Below are positions 35,067-43,356 of a stretch of DNA of 64,000 nt, piece after piece (the first letter of the stretch is position 1; each line of letters opens with the position of its first letter). The translations under genes were made by a program, and so were the position numbers. The notes beneath the pieces were generated by a model. That model did no database searches. It saw nothing but the letters and a program-made list of their open reading frames with translations, and was not told the DNA's origin. Source of the stretch: Arthrobacter psychrolactophilus (lineage in GTDB: Bacteria > Actinomycetota > Actinomycetes > Actinomycetales > Micrococcaceae); assembly GCF_003219795.1 (NCBI RefSeq), contig NZ_QJVC01000010.1:1-64000 (forward strand), read 5' to 3'.

Positions 35067-35805
35067 GGCACTCCCCGCAACGATGGAGAGCTGGTTCCTA
35101 TCAACACGGGATGCGGGCGCCGTTGAAGAGATGGACAAGCCCGGCTGTGATCCGGTCCGACTGGCCCGTACCTACGCCCAGTTCCCGCTCATTAACCGTG
35201 TGGTCTCGCGCTGGCACGGCGTTTACACACGGCATATCAAGCCGCTGCTTTCGCCCATGCGGGAAACCACCTTGCTCGATGTCGGCTGTGGCGGCGGGGA
35301 CATCGCCATCAGTCTGGCCCGGTGGGCCGCCCGAGACGGCCTGTCTTTGGCCATCACCGCCATCGACCCTGACGCCCGCGCCATCCACTTCGCCCAGGCC
35401 AGCGCCCTCACCCACACCAACGTGCCGGCCGTGACGTTCCGCCGCACCCACAGCACCACCCTTGTCGCCGAGGGTGCCGTGTTCGACGTCGTTATTTCCA
35501 ACCACCTGTTGCACCACCTCACGCCGAGGGAATTTCAGGGGCTACTCAACGACTCTGCCGTCTTGGCGCGTCGATCCGTGATCCACAGCGACATTGCCCG
35601 TAGCCCCCTGGCCTATGCCTTGTTTTCGGTGGGGACGTTGCCTTTCTTCCCGGGATCGTTCATCCGCACGGACGGACTGACCTCGATCCGCCGCAGCTAT
35701 ACGGCCCCTGAGTTGCGCGCCGTCCTGCCCCCGCAGTGGCGTGTGGCCTCCGCCCCGCCGTACCGGAATCTTGTGCTGCTCACTGCGCCGAAACACCATG
35801 TTTGA
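35059..35805 (+). CDS. Class I SAM-dependent methyltransferase of the T3PKS operon
   Basis: Protein of 248 residues with a Rossmann-type methyltransferase core: motif I LLDVGCGGGDIAISLA near residue 75, an acidic residue in ITAIDPDARAI, and post-motif VISNHLLHHLT. It is UbiE/COQ5-like rather than the isoprenylcysteine-methyltransferase type found in srsB. It starts 8 bases before the PKS stop (ATG-CC-TGA) and overlaps the next gene in the same way, so it is tightly coupled. Methylation of a polyketide phenol or quinone is inferred from context. Confidence 0.85.
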   Translation: MPEALPATMESWFLSTRDAGAVEEMDKPGCDPVRLARTYAQFPLINRVVSRWHGVYTRHIKPLLSPMRETTLLDVGCGGGDIAISLARWAARDGLSLAITAIDPDARAIHFAQASALTHTNVPAVTFRRTHSTTLVAEGAVFDVVISNHLLHHLTPREFQGLLNDSAVLARRSVIHSDIARSPLAYALFSVGTLPFFPGSFIRTDGLTSIRRSYTAPELRAVLPPQWRVASAPPYRNLVLLTAPKHHV

Positions 35806-36991
35806 CGTGATTATTGTCGGTGCCGGGCCGGTGGGCCTGTTCCTGGGCGCCCTGTTGCTACAGGAGGGGCTGTCGGTGCGGATTCTCGACAAGCGCGCCG
35901 AACCCAGCCAGCATTCGCGCGCCATCGGCATCCATCCCCCTGCCCTGCGGGCGTTGCAGCGCGTGGGTGTGGCCGAGTCCATGGCGGCCGAGGGCGTGCG
36001 GATCGAGTGCGGCGTGGCACGCAGTGGCGGGCGTGAGGTGGCGCGGTTGTCCTTCGCTCAGGCATCAGCGAGGTGGCCGTTTGTGCTCAGCCTCAAGCAG
36101 GCCCGCACCGAGGCGATCCTCGCCTCCCGGGTGGCCGAGCTCGATCCGGCGGCCCTGGTGCGCGGTGTGTGCATCACTTCCCTGCACGACGCCGGAACGC
36201 TTGTCACACTGACAGGTCACCATAGCGCTGAGGTACGGAGTGCTCGGGATCCTCGTGCTCAGGCAGTGTCCGCCACGGCTCCGGCTCCCACCTTTGCGGC
36301 GCGGCTGGTCGTTGGCGCCGACGGTGCCCGCTCAACCATTCGGACACTCACGGGCATTCCCACCACTGGGCGCGAGTACCCCGACAACTATCTGATGGGC
36401 GACTTCCCGGACACCGGCCGCGATGGTGCCTCTGCCATATTGCACCTGGAACCGGGTGGCATTGTGGAATCGTTTCCTGTGCCGGGCGGTCTGCGCCGAT
36501 GGGTCGTTCACACCGACTCCCTGCTGGCCGACGCCGCGGCCACGGATCTGGCCGCACTGATCCAGCAGCGCACCGGGGCACATGTGGATGCCGAGGCCAA
36601 CAGCATGCTCAGCGCGTTTGCTGTCCGTTCCACCATGGCCTCGCGGATGGTTGCGGGCCGGGTGGTCTTGCTGGGTGATGCCGCGCATGAGATCAGCCCC
36701 ATCGGCGGGCAAGGCATGAACCTTGGCTGGCTGGATGCCGCTGCCCTGACCCCCATCATGGTGGCGGCCCTTCGCGGGGAAAACACCGGCGAGCGGCTCA
36801 AGACATTTGAGCGTCAGAGACGCGGAGCCAGCCACAAGGTCGCACGCCAAGCGTGGCTGAACATGGTGCTGGGACGGGCCCGTCCGACGTCGTTCCTGAC
36901 AATGATGCACGCCATCCTGCGGCCGCTCTTCCGGCTACGCTGGGTCCAAAACCTTACTGTCCGCCGCTTCACGATGCACGGGCGGGACTGA
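35798..36991 (+). CDS. FAD-dependent aromatic monooxygenase of the T3PKS operon
   Basis: Group A flavoprotein hydroxylase of 397 residues. It has the N-terminal dinucleotide-binding GAGPVGLFLG, the GADGARSTIR (DG) motif near residue 190, and LLGDAAHEISPIGGQGMNLG (GD motif) near 290, as in UbiH and PHBH-type enzymes. Probably it hydroxylates the aromatic polyketide to a quinol. The ATG at 35798 overlaps the methyltransferase stop by 8 bases (ATG-TT-TGA). Its last 57 bases overlap the end of the convergent yibE/F-like gene. Confidence 0.87.
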   Translation: MFDVIIVGAGPVGLFLGALLLQEGLSVRILDKRAEPSQHSRAIGIHPPALRALQRVGVAESMAAEGVRIECGVARSGGREVARLSFAQASARWPFVLSLKQARTEAILASRVAELDPAALVRGVCITSLHDAGTLVTLTGHHSAEVRSARDPRAQAVSATAPAPTFAARLVVGADGARSTIRTLTGIPTTGREYPDNYLMGDFPDTGRDGASAILHLEPGGIVESFPVPGGLRRWVVHTDSLLADAAATDLAALIQQRTGAHVDAEANSMLSAFAVRSTMASRMVAGRVVLLGDAAHEISPIGGQGMNLGWLDAAALTPIMVAALRGENTGERLKTFERQRRGASHKVARQAWLNMVLGRARPTSFLTMMHAILRPLFRLRWVQNLTVRRFTMHGRD

Positions 36992-38224
36992 CGGGGACTT
37001 CCCGGTGGCCTTGACGACGGCCACGGCCACCGCCGTCGTGACGGGAATGGCCAGCACGAGGCCGATCGAGCCGACCAGAATGTGCACAATTTCCTCGGCC
37101 AATTCGGCGCCGGTGAGGGCGGTGAGCAGCGGCTGATCGAAGAGCGAAACCATCAGCAAGACAGGCAGGGCGCTCCCCGCGTAGGCGAAGGCGATGGTGT
37201 ACACCGTAGAGGCGATATGGTCGCGGCCGATGCGCATCGCTGAGGTGAACAATTCTCGGGCGCTCGTGTGCGGGGCCAGCTCATGCAGCTCCCAGACGGC
37301 CGAAGATTGGGTGATCGTGACGTCGTTGAGGACTCCGAGGCCGGAGATGACCAGGCCACACAGGATCATGCCGGAGAGCGACATGCCGTCGGTCAGATTT
37401 GCCAGCTGATAAGCGTTGTGTCCGGTGGTTCCGGTCAGCGCCGCCGCATCCACCGACCAGGCCGCCAGCCCCGCTGTCACGCCCAGGCCAAAGAGCGTCC
37501 CGAGTAATGCCGTGGAGGTGCGGACGGAAAAGCCGTGGGCAAAATACAGCACGCCAAACATGATGGCCGAGGAGCCAACGAGGGCGACCAGGAGCGGCGG
37601 CTGCCCCTGAGCCAGCGCGGGCAGGATGAACCAAGCGAGGACCGCAAAGGCGCCGCCCAAACCCACCATGGCTCGCAAGCCTCGCCAACGCGCCACGGCA
37701 ACAACCACCACGGCATACACCAGAGCGAGGAGGCCCATGGGGAAGGTTCGGACGAAGTCCATGAACACATATTTGGCACCGTTATTGTCGGCGCCGGTGA
37801 TGCCCGGAAGCTTGGAAAGGTCGAGGTAGCTGATCTTATCGCCGGCTCGAACCGGGCGGGAAGCCTCGATGTCGGGGCTGACCACGACCGGAACGTCCGC
37901 GCTGCCCTCGACTGCCGTGTAGGCGATGAAGCAACTGGTACCGGCCAGCCCACCGGCGTTGAGTGAGCAGTCCTCAGAGATGGTGCGCTGCACACTTCCG
38001 GTCACGATGCTGGCACCGGGAGCTGCGGAATACGGGTTCGTGGCGGGAGCCTTGCCGGTATCGGCATTGGGCCACATGAACAGCATGGCGACGGCCGTCA
38101 AAACGGCCAGGGGCACCAGGATCCAGCTCAGCAGCACCACGGCTCGACGGCGTAATGCCTTCCGTCGGCGCATTTGTGGCCGCGTCAACGGCGCTTCCTC
38201 GGCATGTGAATGTGAATGGCCCAT
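36935..38224 (-). CDS. YibE/F-family membrane protein
   Basis: Multi-helix membrane protein of 429 residues. A His-rich N-terminus (MGHSHSHAEE), one helix near 32-52, an extracytoplasmic domain (about 55-150), then about seven helices containing LTDGMSLSGMILCGLVISG, GVLNDVTITQSS and ARELFTSAMRIGRDHIAST, the YibE/F signature blocks. Function is not known. Ribosome site is weak. The 3' end runs 57 bases into the convergent monooxygenase gene, so the two mRNAs can pair at their ends. Confidence 0.85.
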   Translation of the reverse strand: MGHSHSHAEEAPLTRPQMRRRKALRRRAVVLLSWILVPLAVLTAVAMLFMWPNADTGKAPATNPYSAAPGASIVTGSVQRTISEDCSLNAGGLAGTSCFIAYTAVEGSADVPVVVSPDIEASRPVRAGDKISYLDLSKLPGITGADNNGAKYVFMDFVRTFPMGLLALVYAVVVVAVARWRGLRAMVGLGGAFAVLAWFILPALAQGQPPLLVALVGSSAIMFGVLYFAHGFSVRTSTALLGTLFGLGVTAGLAAWSVDAAALTGTTGHNAYQLANLTDGMSLSGMILCGLVISGLGVLNDVTITQSSAVWELHELAPHTSARELFTSAMRIGRDHIASTVYTIAFAYAGSALPVLLMVSLFDQPLLTALTGAELAEEIVHILVGSIGLVLAIPVTTAVAVAVVKATGKSPSVPPVHREAADSKVLDPA

Positions 38225-38298
38225 GAGCGGCGCGCGCCTCTTCCGTGGTTGCGTACGTCTGGATACTGCTAACTAAAAATCTCAAGGGGCCCGGCCTC

Positions 38299-38374
38299 GG
38301 ATCTGTGTGGCAGTTGTTACTGAAAAACCACCGAAATTCGATGATTTTCTGTATCAACTGCCACACAGATCCGG
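38299..38374. repeat. Long imperfect palindrome with GGATCTGTGTGGCAGTTG arms
   Basis: Outer arms of 18 identical bases (GGATCTGTGTGGCAGTTG and its complement) continue inward with mismatches over TAC-GAAAA-C-ACCGAAATTCG, so the whole element of about 76 bases folds on itself. It lies downstream of the GNAT gene and upstream of the yibE/F-like gene. The sequence differs from the TATAGCTGGGG palindromes. Confidence 0.75.
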
Positions 38375-38422
38375 AGCGGGCGCCGCTGAGGCGGCGAAGC
38401 CCCAGCTTCCCGCGACGGCTAA

Positions 38423-39412
38423 TTACTCGCCGACGACGAGTGTTTCGGTGCCGCGTACCTTGGCCGCACCCACGGAAATCATGGGGTTGACCACGGCCGC
38501 AAGGGCTTCCATGGAGTCGTCGAGTTCCAACAGCACGGGGTACTGGTGGGTGATGAGCGCGAGCAGATCGTAGACAGCCTGCACCGCCTCATCACGTTCG
38601 AGTGACGGCTCCACGCCAAGGAACACCTCGGAGGCGGCCGCGGCTACCTCTTCGCTGCTCTCGATGCTGCCCTGTGAGTAGCTCAGCGCAAAGGCCTGGA
38701 TCTTGCCCTTTTTGCTCGGGGCAACGCCAGAGCCAAAGGCGCTAGCCGGCTCGGCACGCAGGACCAGAGCACCATGGGCGCCGGTGAGGTCATCCAAGAA
38801 CATGCGCTGGACCAGGCCCGGGCTCAGCGGACCTGTGGGGTCCCACTGATTCACGGACTCGTAGTAGCGGCCCACTACATCGGTCAGCTCAACCGATCCG
38901 GTGGCCAGATCCTGCACCCGAGCCTCGGCTTCTTCCTCGGTGCCCTCACCAAACGTGGGCAGCTTCAACGCGCCGGGGCCCACTTCCACAATCCTGTTGC
39001 GCTGCAGGACAGCCAAGCCCATCGTCTCGGCGAAGGCCGCGCCCGAGGTGCCGGGGGCAACCTTGGTGCGTAACGCCGTCGTACTGACTAGGCCTGAGGC
39101 CAAGGCACCGGCGGCCTCGCCACGCAGCATGGTCAGCAAGGTAGCGCCAACGCCTGCGCGCCGATGATCCTTGGCAACCTCGACGAAGACCCAGAGTCGG
39201 GCGGGGTGCAGCTTGGTGGAATAGACGACGCCGGCCGCAACCGGAATGCCCTGATCCTCGGCCACGATGGTGCGTCGCCAGGGGTTGGCATCAGTTGCCT
39301 CAGTCAGGGCCGCCCGGAATTGCCCGGCCGGGGCCGAATCAGCGTCTCCCCAAATCTCCAAGAGAGTCAGATCGTCGCCGTCTGCCCACGGCCGGTAGAC
39401 AAGTTCAGCCAT
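38423..39412 (-). CDS. GNAT-family acetyltransferase
   Basis: Protein of 329 residues with an N-terminal GNAT domain (about 1-150); the acetyl-CoA loop is DHRRAGVGATLL. The C-terminal half has further degenerate GNAT-like features, so it may be a tandem of one active and one inactive domain. Substrate unknown. The gene begins 2 bases after the glyS stop on the same strand with no ribosome site of its own, so it is probably translated by coupling to glyS. Confidence 0.8.
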   Translation of the reverse strand: MAELVYRPWADGDDLTLLEIWGDADSAPAGQFRAALTEATDANPWRRTIVAEDQGIPVAAGVVYSTKLHPARLWVFVEVAKDHRRAGVGATLLTMLRGEAAGALASGLVSTTALRTKVAPGTSGAAFAETMGLAVLQRNRIVEVGPGALKLPTFGEGTEEEAEARVQDLATGSVELTDVVGRYYESVNQWDPTGPLSPGLVQRMFLDDLTGAHGALVLRAEPASAFGSGVAPSKKGKIQAFALSYSQGSIESSEEVAAAASEVFLGVEPSLERDEAVQAVYDLLALITHQYPVLLELDDSMEALAAVVNPMISVGAAKVRGTETLVVGE

Positions 39413-39414
39413 GC

Positions 39415-40800
39415 TTAGGCACCCAGAAGGCGGGTTGCCAAGTAAGCCTGAACCTGATCCAGGGGCACGCGCTCCTGGCTCATGGTGTCGCGTTCGCGGA
39501 TGGTCACGGCGTTGTCTTCGAGGGTGTCGAAGTCAACGGTGATGCAGAACGGGGTTCCGATCTCATCCTGGCGACGGTAGCGGCGGCCGATGGCGCCGGC
39601 GTCGTCGAACTCGATGTTCCAGTGCTTGCGCAGCGTGTTGGCGAGTTCCTTGGCCTTCGGGGACAGGTCCTCGTTGCGGCTGAGCGGCAGAACGGCAGCC
39701 TTGACGGGGGCCAGACGCGGATCCAGCTTCAGAACGGTGCGCTTGTCCACGCCGCCCTTAGCGTTGGGGGCTTCATCCTCGACGAAAGCGTCCACGAGGA
39801 AGGCCATCATGGAGCGGGTCAAACCGAAGGACGGCTCGATCACGTAAGGGGTGAAACGCTCGCCCGTGGCCTGGTTGAAATAGCTCAACTCGGTACCGGA
39901 GCCCTTGGTGTGTGAGCTCAGGTCGTAGTCGGTGCGGTTAGCGACACCCATGAGCTCGCCCCACTGGGAACCCTGGAAGCCAAAGTTGTACTCGAAGTCG
40001 ATGGTGCCGGCGGAGTAGTGCGCGCGCTCGTCCTCGGGGACATCGAAGCGGCGCATGTTCTCCGGGTTGATACCCAAGTCAATGAACCAGTCCCAGCACA
40101 GCTCGACCCATTCCTTGAACCACTTGTCGGCCTCTTCGCCGGGCACAAAGAACTCGATTTCCATCTGCTCGAACTCGCGCGTGCGGAAGATGAAGTTTCC
40201 GGGCGTGATCTCGTTGCGGAACGCCTTACCGATCTGGCCGATGCCGAACGGGGGCTTCTTACGGCTGGTAGTCAGCACGTTGTTGAAGTTCACGAAGATG
40301 CCCTGGGCGGTTTCCGGACGCATGTAGGCCATGCCGGATTCGCTGTCGACCGGGCCGAGGAAGGTCTTCATCAGGCCGGAGAACAGCTGCGGTTCGGTCC
40401 ACTGACCCTTGGTGCCGCAGTCGGGGCAGACGATGTCGTCCATGCCATTTTCGGGATCGCGCTTCTTCTTCGCTACGAACGCCTCGATGAGGTGATCCTG
40501 GCGGTGACGCTTGTGGCACTGGGTGCACTCGACCAGCGGGTCGGTGAACGTGGCGACGTGGCCCGAGGCTGCCCACACGGCCTTGGGCAAGATGATGGAG
40601 GAGTCAAGTCCCACCATGTCTTCGCGTCCGCGAACGAAGGACTGCCACCATTCGCGCTTGATGTTTTCCTTCAGCTCAACACCGAGGGGGCCATAATCCC
40701 AGGCCGACCGTGAACCGCCGTAGATTTCACCGGCCTGAAAAACAAAGCCGCGACGTTTCGCGAGTGAGATGACCAGATCAAGCTTGGACTGAGGCGCCAC
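39415..40800 (-). CDS. glyS: Glycyl-tRNA synthetase (alpha2, class II)
   Basis: Class II aminoacyl-tRNA synthetase of the dimeric type, 461 residues, charging tRNA-Gly in the cytoplasm. Motif 2 [19 protein letters not shown] and motif 3 [14 protein letters not shown] are clear, and an insertion carries a CxxC-x-n-CPDC zinc-ribbon-like element ([13 protein letters not shown]). The C-terminal anticodon domain ends the protein. Start is GTG 40800 with AGGAG seven bases upstream. The upstream region lacks a T-box specifier or TGGnACCGCG bulge. Confidence 0.95.
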   Translation of the reverse strand: MAPQSKLDLVISLAKRRGFVFQAGEIYGGSRSAWDYGPLGVELKENIKREWWQSFVRGREDMVGLDSSIILPKAVWAASGHVATFTDPLVECTQCHKRHRQDHLIEAFVAKKKRDPENGMDDIVCPDCGTKGQWTEPQLFSGLMKTFLGPVDSESGMAYMRPETAQGIFVNFNNVLTTSRKKPPFGIGQIGKAFRNEITPGNFIFRTREFEQMEIEFFVPGEEADKWFKEWVELCWDWFIDLGINPENMRRFDVPEDERAHYSAGTIDFEYNFGFQGSQWGELMGVANRTDYDLSSHTKGSGTELSYFNQATGERFTPYVIEPSFGLTRSMMAFLVDAFVEDEAPNAKGGVDKRTVLKLDPRLAPVKAAVLPLSRNEDLSPKAKELANTLRKHWNIEFDDAGAIGRRYRRQDEIGTPFCITVDFDTLEDNAVTIRERDTMSQERVPLDQVQAYLATRLLGA

Positions 40801-41042
40801 TTAATTACTCCTATTATTTACGAGGCCGCTGGGTGCGGTCCGTCCGTTGCTAACACTACCGGTGGGTTTGGGTTTGCGGGAATTATTTGCCCGGTTGTGT
40901 GCTGGTTGACACGTGTGCACGCCACGAGCCGCCGCGGGGGGCGCCGCGGTGGCGAGGCGGTGGCCCCGCCACCGGCGAGTCCCCAGTTTCCTATGCTTAT
41001 TATGGTCAGACTCATCTCCATCGACGTCACGAGGGAACAGCA

Positions 41043-41081
41043 ATGACACGATCCAGGCACCAACAGGTGACTCGCGCATGA
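41043..41081 (+). CDS. 12-codon upstream ORF overlapping the relQ start
   Basis: ATG-ACA-CGA-TCC-AGG-CAC up to GCA-TGA, peptide MTRSRHQQVTRA, with a good ribosome site GAGGG seven bases upstream. Its stop overlaps the alarmone synthetase start as ATGA, so ribosomes finishing it can restart on relQ. The peptide has three Arg and two Thr codons. It could be a translational coupler or sensor of charged tRNA; expression is not shown. Confidence 0.45.
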   Translation: MTRSRHQQVTRA

Positions 41082-41770
41082 TCGAACTCAATGAGTGGTT
41101 CGACAGCAGTGACCCAGCGGTCGTGCAACGAATGAACGAGGGAAAACAGCTGCGCGAGGGGCTGGCCCGCTTCATGCTCAACTACCAGTTCGCGATTGAG
41201 GAGGTCATGACAAAGATCAACATCCTCAAAACTGAGTTCGAGCATCTGCATGATTACAGTCCCATAGAACACGTTAGTTCGCGCCTGAAATCCCCCGAGA
41301 GCCTGCTCGAGAAGGCCCGGCGCCGCGACATCCCGCTCACTTTCGAGTCGTTGAGCGCGAACGTGCTCGATGTGGCCGGGGTGCGGATTGTGTGCAGCTT
41401 TCAGTCGGATGCCTACTGGCTCGCCAAGATGATCGGCTCACAGCAAGACATCACCGTGGTGGCGATCAAGGATTACATCGCCAACCCCAAACCCAATGGG
41501 TACAAGAGCCTTCACCTCATCGTCCGGGTGCCGATCTTCTTATCGGAATCCATCCAGAACATGCACGTCGAATTGCAGATCCGCACCGTGGCGATGGATT
41601 TCTGGGCGAGCCTCGAGCACAAGATTTACTACAAGTACGATCACGCCATCCCGGCCTCCATCCTCGCGGAGCTCAAGGATGCGGCCGCCGTGGCCAGCCG
41701 ACTCGACACCAAGATGGAACGCATCCACGAGGATGTCCAAGGCAAGATCCCACGGAGCACATCCAGCTAA
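41078..41770 (+). CDS. relQ: Small alarmone (p)ppGpp synthetase, RelQ type
   Basis: Single-domain RelA/SpoT synthetase of 230 residues without hydrolase or TGS/ACT domains. Blocks typical of YjbM/RelQ: RLKSPESLLEKARRR, DVAGVRIVCSF, NPKPNGYKSLHLIV and VELQIRTVAMDFWASLEHKIYYK with the catalytic Glu in ELQIRT. It makes (p)ppGpp from ATP and GDP/GTP in the cytoplasm. ATG 41078 has AGGTGA seven bases upstream and overlaps the stop of a 12-codon ORF. It is monocistronic, followed by a terminator. Confidence 0.92.
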   Translation: MIELNEWFDSSDPAVVQRMNEGKQLREGLARFMLNYQFAIEEVMTKINILKTEFEHLHDYSPIEHVSSRLKSPESLLEKARRRDIPLTFESLSANVLDVAGVRIVCSFQSDAYWLAKMIGSQQDITVVAIKDYIANPKPNGYKSLHLIVRVPIFLSESIQNMHVELQIRTVAMDFWASLEHKIYYKYDHAIPASILAELKDAAAVASRLDTKMERIHEDVQGKIPRSTSS

Positions 41771-41787
41771 ATCGCGAGTTCCCCACG

Positions 41788-41816
41788 CTGCCTTGCGGGG
41801 TTACACCGCAAGGCAG
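41788..41816. terminator. Bidirectional hairpin between relQ and lactonase gene
   Basis: Perfect 11-base arms CTGCCTTGCGG / CCGCAAGGCAG, seven-base loop, between convergent genes. Confidence 0.7.
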
Positions 41817-41831
41817 CTGAAGATTTTGGGG

Positions 41832-42911
41832 CTAGGCCAGCACGATGCAGGTGGGGCTGCCGAATTCCACGGACTGCACGGGCTCCGCGCCCGGCAAACC
41901 CTGCTCGTCGAGCGCGAACACGGCAACGGTGTTGGAGAGCTGGTTCGCCACATAGATCCTGTTCCGGAGCGCATCCACGGCAAAGTGGCGCGGCCAGTTA
42001 CCTCCGCTGGCGACACCTCGAAGGAAACGCGGCGGCGTTCCCGTGCGCCCGCTGACCTCGGACCCCTCGGCAGCTAAGCCACTGACGTCTAACACCACCA
42101 GTGTGTTGGGGCCACGAACAGCGGCATACAACTTGCTGCCGTCCTCCGAGAGTTGAATATGGGAGGGGAAGAATTCCGTAGCGCTCTCTACCGCGGCGAC
42201 GTTTTCGGCCAGCGGAGTTCTCAGGAGCCAGCGCCAGAAGTAATCGCCTCCGTCGTCCCGCGGGGTGCGCTTGAGAACGTGCAGGTGCCCATCCAGCTCT
42301 CCGGCCACGAGGAGATAGTCCCCCTTTAGCACCAGATGCCGAGGCCCTGTTCCCGGTGGCAACTGCGCCGAACCCAACAAGGCAAAGTTGTGGGCAGCGA
42401 GCGAGTACTCATCCACACGATCCGCTCCCAAATCCGCCACGAGCGCTGTCCCCCACTCCGTCGGCACCACCTGATGCGCATGAGATTCTCCTTGGCGGTC
42501 GGGAACCGGGCCACTGCCGGGGTGCGCCAGAATCCGCGGAGCCACCGCATCACCACTGAGCACACTCGCCAACGGAATGACAGATGCCGTGCCCGATGAA
42601 TAGTTAGCCACCCATGCCTGATCCTCGAGCAAGGCCACATGGCAAGAATCGGCACCGCCCGTAGCTGCCCGCCCCACAACATCGAGCGTCAGCGGGTCGA
42701 CCGCGACAACATGGCCGTGCGGGCCTTCTTCAGCGGCCAGCAAATACTCGCCCGCGGCAATGACGAACGACGGATTCACCAGCGCTGAACCCGTGGCCAG
42801 CGGCTCGCCCACCATTCCCTCGGCCGTAGCGCCAAAGCGAATCAGCCCAGGACCGGCCCCATAGCCTTCTTCGGTATAGCCGCTGACGATAATGTCCAGG
42901 TTGTGGGGCAT
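41832..42911 (-). CDS. Lactonase-family beta-propeller protein
   Basis: Protein of 359 residues with the 7-bladed propeller pattern of 6-phosphogluconolactonase / YkgB proteins: repeated PSFV, HVALLEDQAWVANYSSGTASVIPL, HSHQV-type region (SHAHQVVPTE), GPRHLVLKGDYLLVAGE and IYVANQLSNTVAVF. It may hydrolyse 6-phosphogluconolactone or be a related enzyme. ATG 42911 has GGAG seven bases upstream. It is divergent from a PadR regulator, with 97 bases between. Confidence 0.8.
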   Translation of the reverse strand: MPHNLDIIVSGYTEEGYGAGPGLIRFGATAEGMVGEPLATGSALVNPSFVIAAGEYLLAAEEGPHGHVVAVDPLTLDVVGRAATGGADSCHVALLEDQAWVANYSSGTASVIPLASVLSGDAVAPRILAHPGSGPVPDRQGESHAHQVVPTEWGTALVADLGADRVDEYSLAAHNFALLGSAQLPPGTGPRHLVLKGDYLLVAGELDGHLHVLKRTPRDDGGDYFWRWLLRTPLAENVAAVESATEFFPSHIQLSEDGSKLYAAVRGPNTLVVLDVSGLAAEGSEVSGRTGTPPRFLRGVASGGNWPRHFAVDALRNRIYVANQLSNTVAVFALDEQGLPGAEPVQSVEFGSPTCIVLA

Positions 42912-42993
42912 GAGAAGTCTCCTCGTCGTTGAATGCTGTGTCCACGCTATCGCGTCTCATCGCTCAAAGCATTGCACCATATGCACGTCACAA

Positions 42994-43016
42994 GGTACCG
43001 TGCATTGCATGGTACC
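42994..43016. promoter_or_regulatory. Operator palindrome over the padR promoter and start codon
   Basis: GGTACCGTGCA-T-TGCATGGTACC, arms matching at 10 of 11 positions. It covers the -10 hexamer TACCGT and the ATG of the PadR gene, so a bound protein would block transcription; autoregulation is the simple reading. Confidence 0.5.
42996..43001 (+). promoter_or_regulatory. -10 hexamer of a leaderless promoter for padR
   Basis: TACCGT, seven bases, ATG at 43009; no Shine-Dalgarno before this ATG. Confidence 0.45.
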
Positions 43017-43356
43017 CAATGACAGCGTCAGTTCTAACCTCCGCAAGGGGGTTTTGGAGTACTGCGTCCTCGCCATGATCGGCGGCGGCGACATGTACGG
43101 CCTGGACATCGCCAATGGTCTCCAGCGCCGCGGTCTACTCACGAGCGAGGGCACTCTATATCCGCTCCTGGCTCGACTGCGCCGCAATGGCCTCGTCGAC
43201 ACGAGCTGGCGGGAATCGCTCCAGGGCGCGCCTCGTCGTTACTACACCCTCACCGCCGCGGGGCACGATTCGCTCGCCACCTTCGCGAGCATCTGGGACA
43301 CCTTTAGCGCCTCCGTCACCGAAATCCTCACCTCAACTCCGGGAGAAACGCCATGA
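43009..43356 (+). CDS. PadR-family transcriptional regulator
   Basis: Winged-helix repressor of 115 residues: LRKGVLEYCVLAMIGGGDMYGLDIANGL, then SEGTLYPLLARLRRNGLV and PRRYYTLTAAG, a textbook PadR N-terminal domain with a short dimerisation helix. It is followed by a HAAS-domain membrane protein with ATGA overlap, the common PadR/HAAS pair. I choose ATG 43009, where alignment to the family starts; an operator-like palindrome covers this start. Confidence 0.9.
   Translation: MVPNDSVSSNLRKGVLEYCVLAMIGGGDMYGLDIANGLQRRGLLTSEGTLYPLLARLRRNGLVDTSWRESLQGAPRRYYTLTAAGHDSLATFASIWDTFSASVTEILTSTPGETP

Noticed and set aside
40801-41040. T-box leader upstream of glyS
   Set aside because: No specifier loop or TGGnACCGCG-type bulge; only GGACCGCACC was seen, which is not enough.
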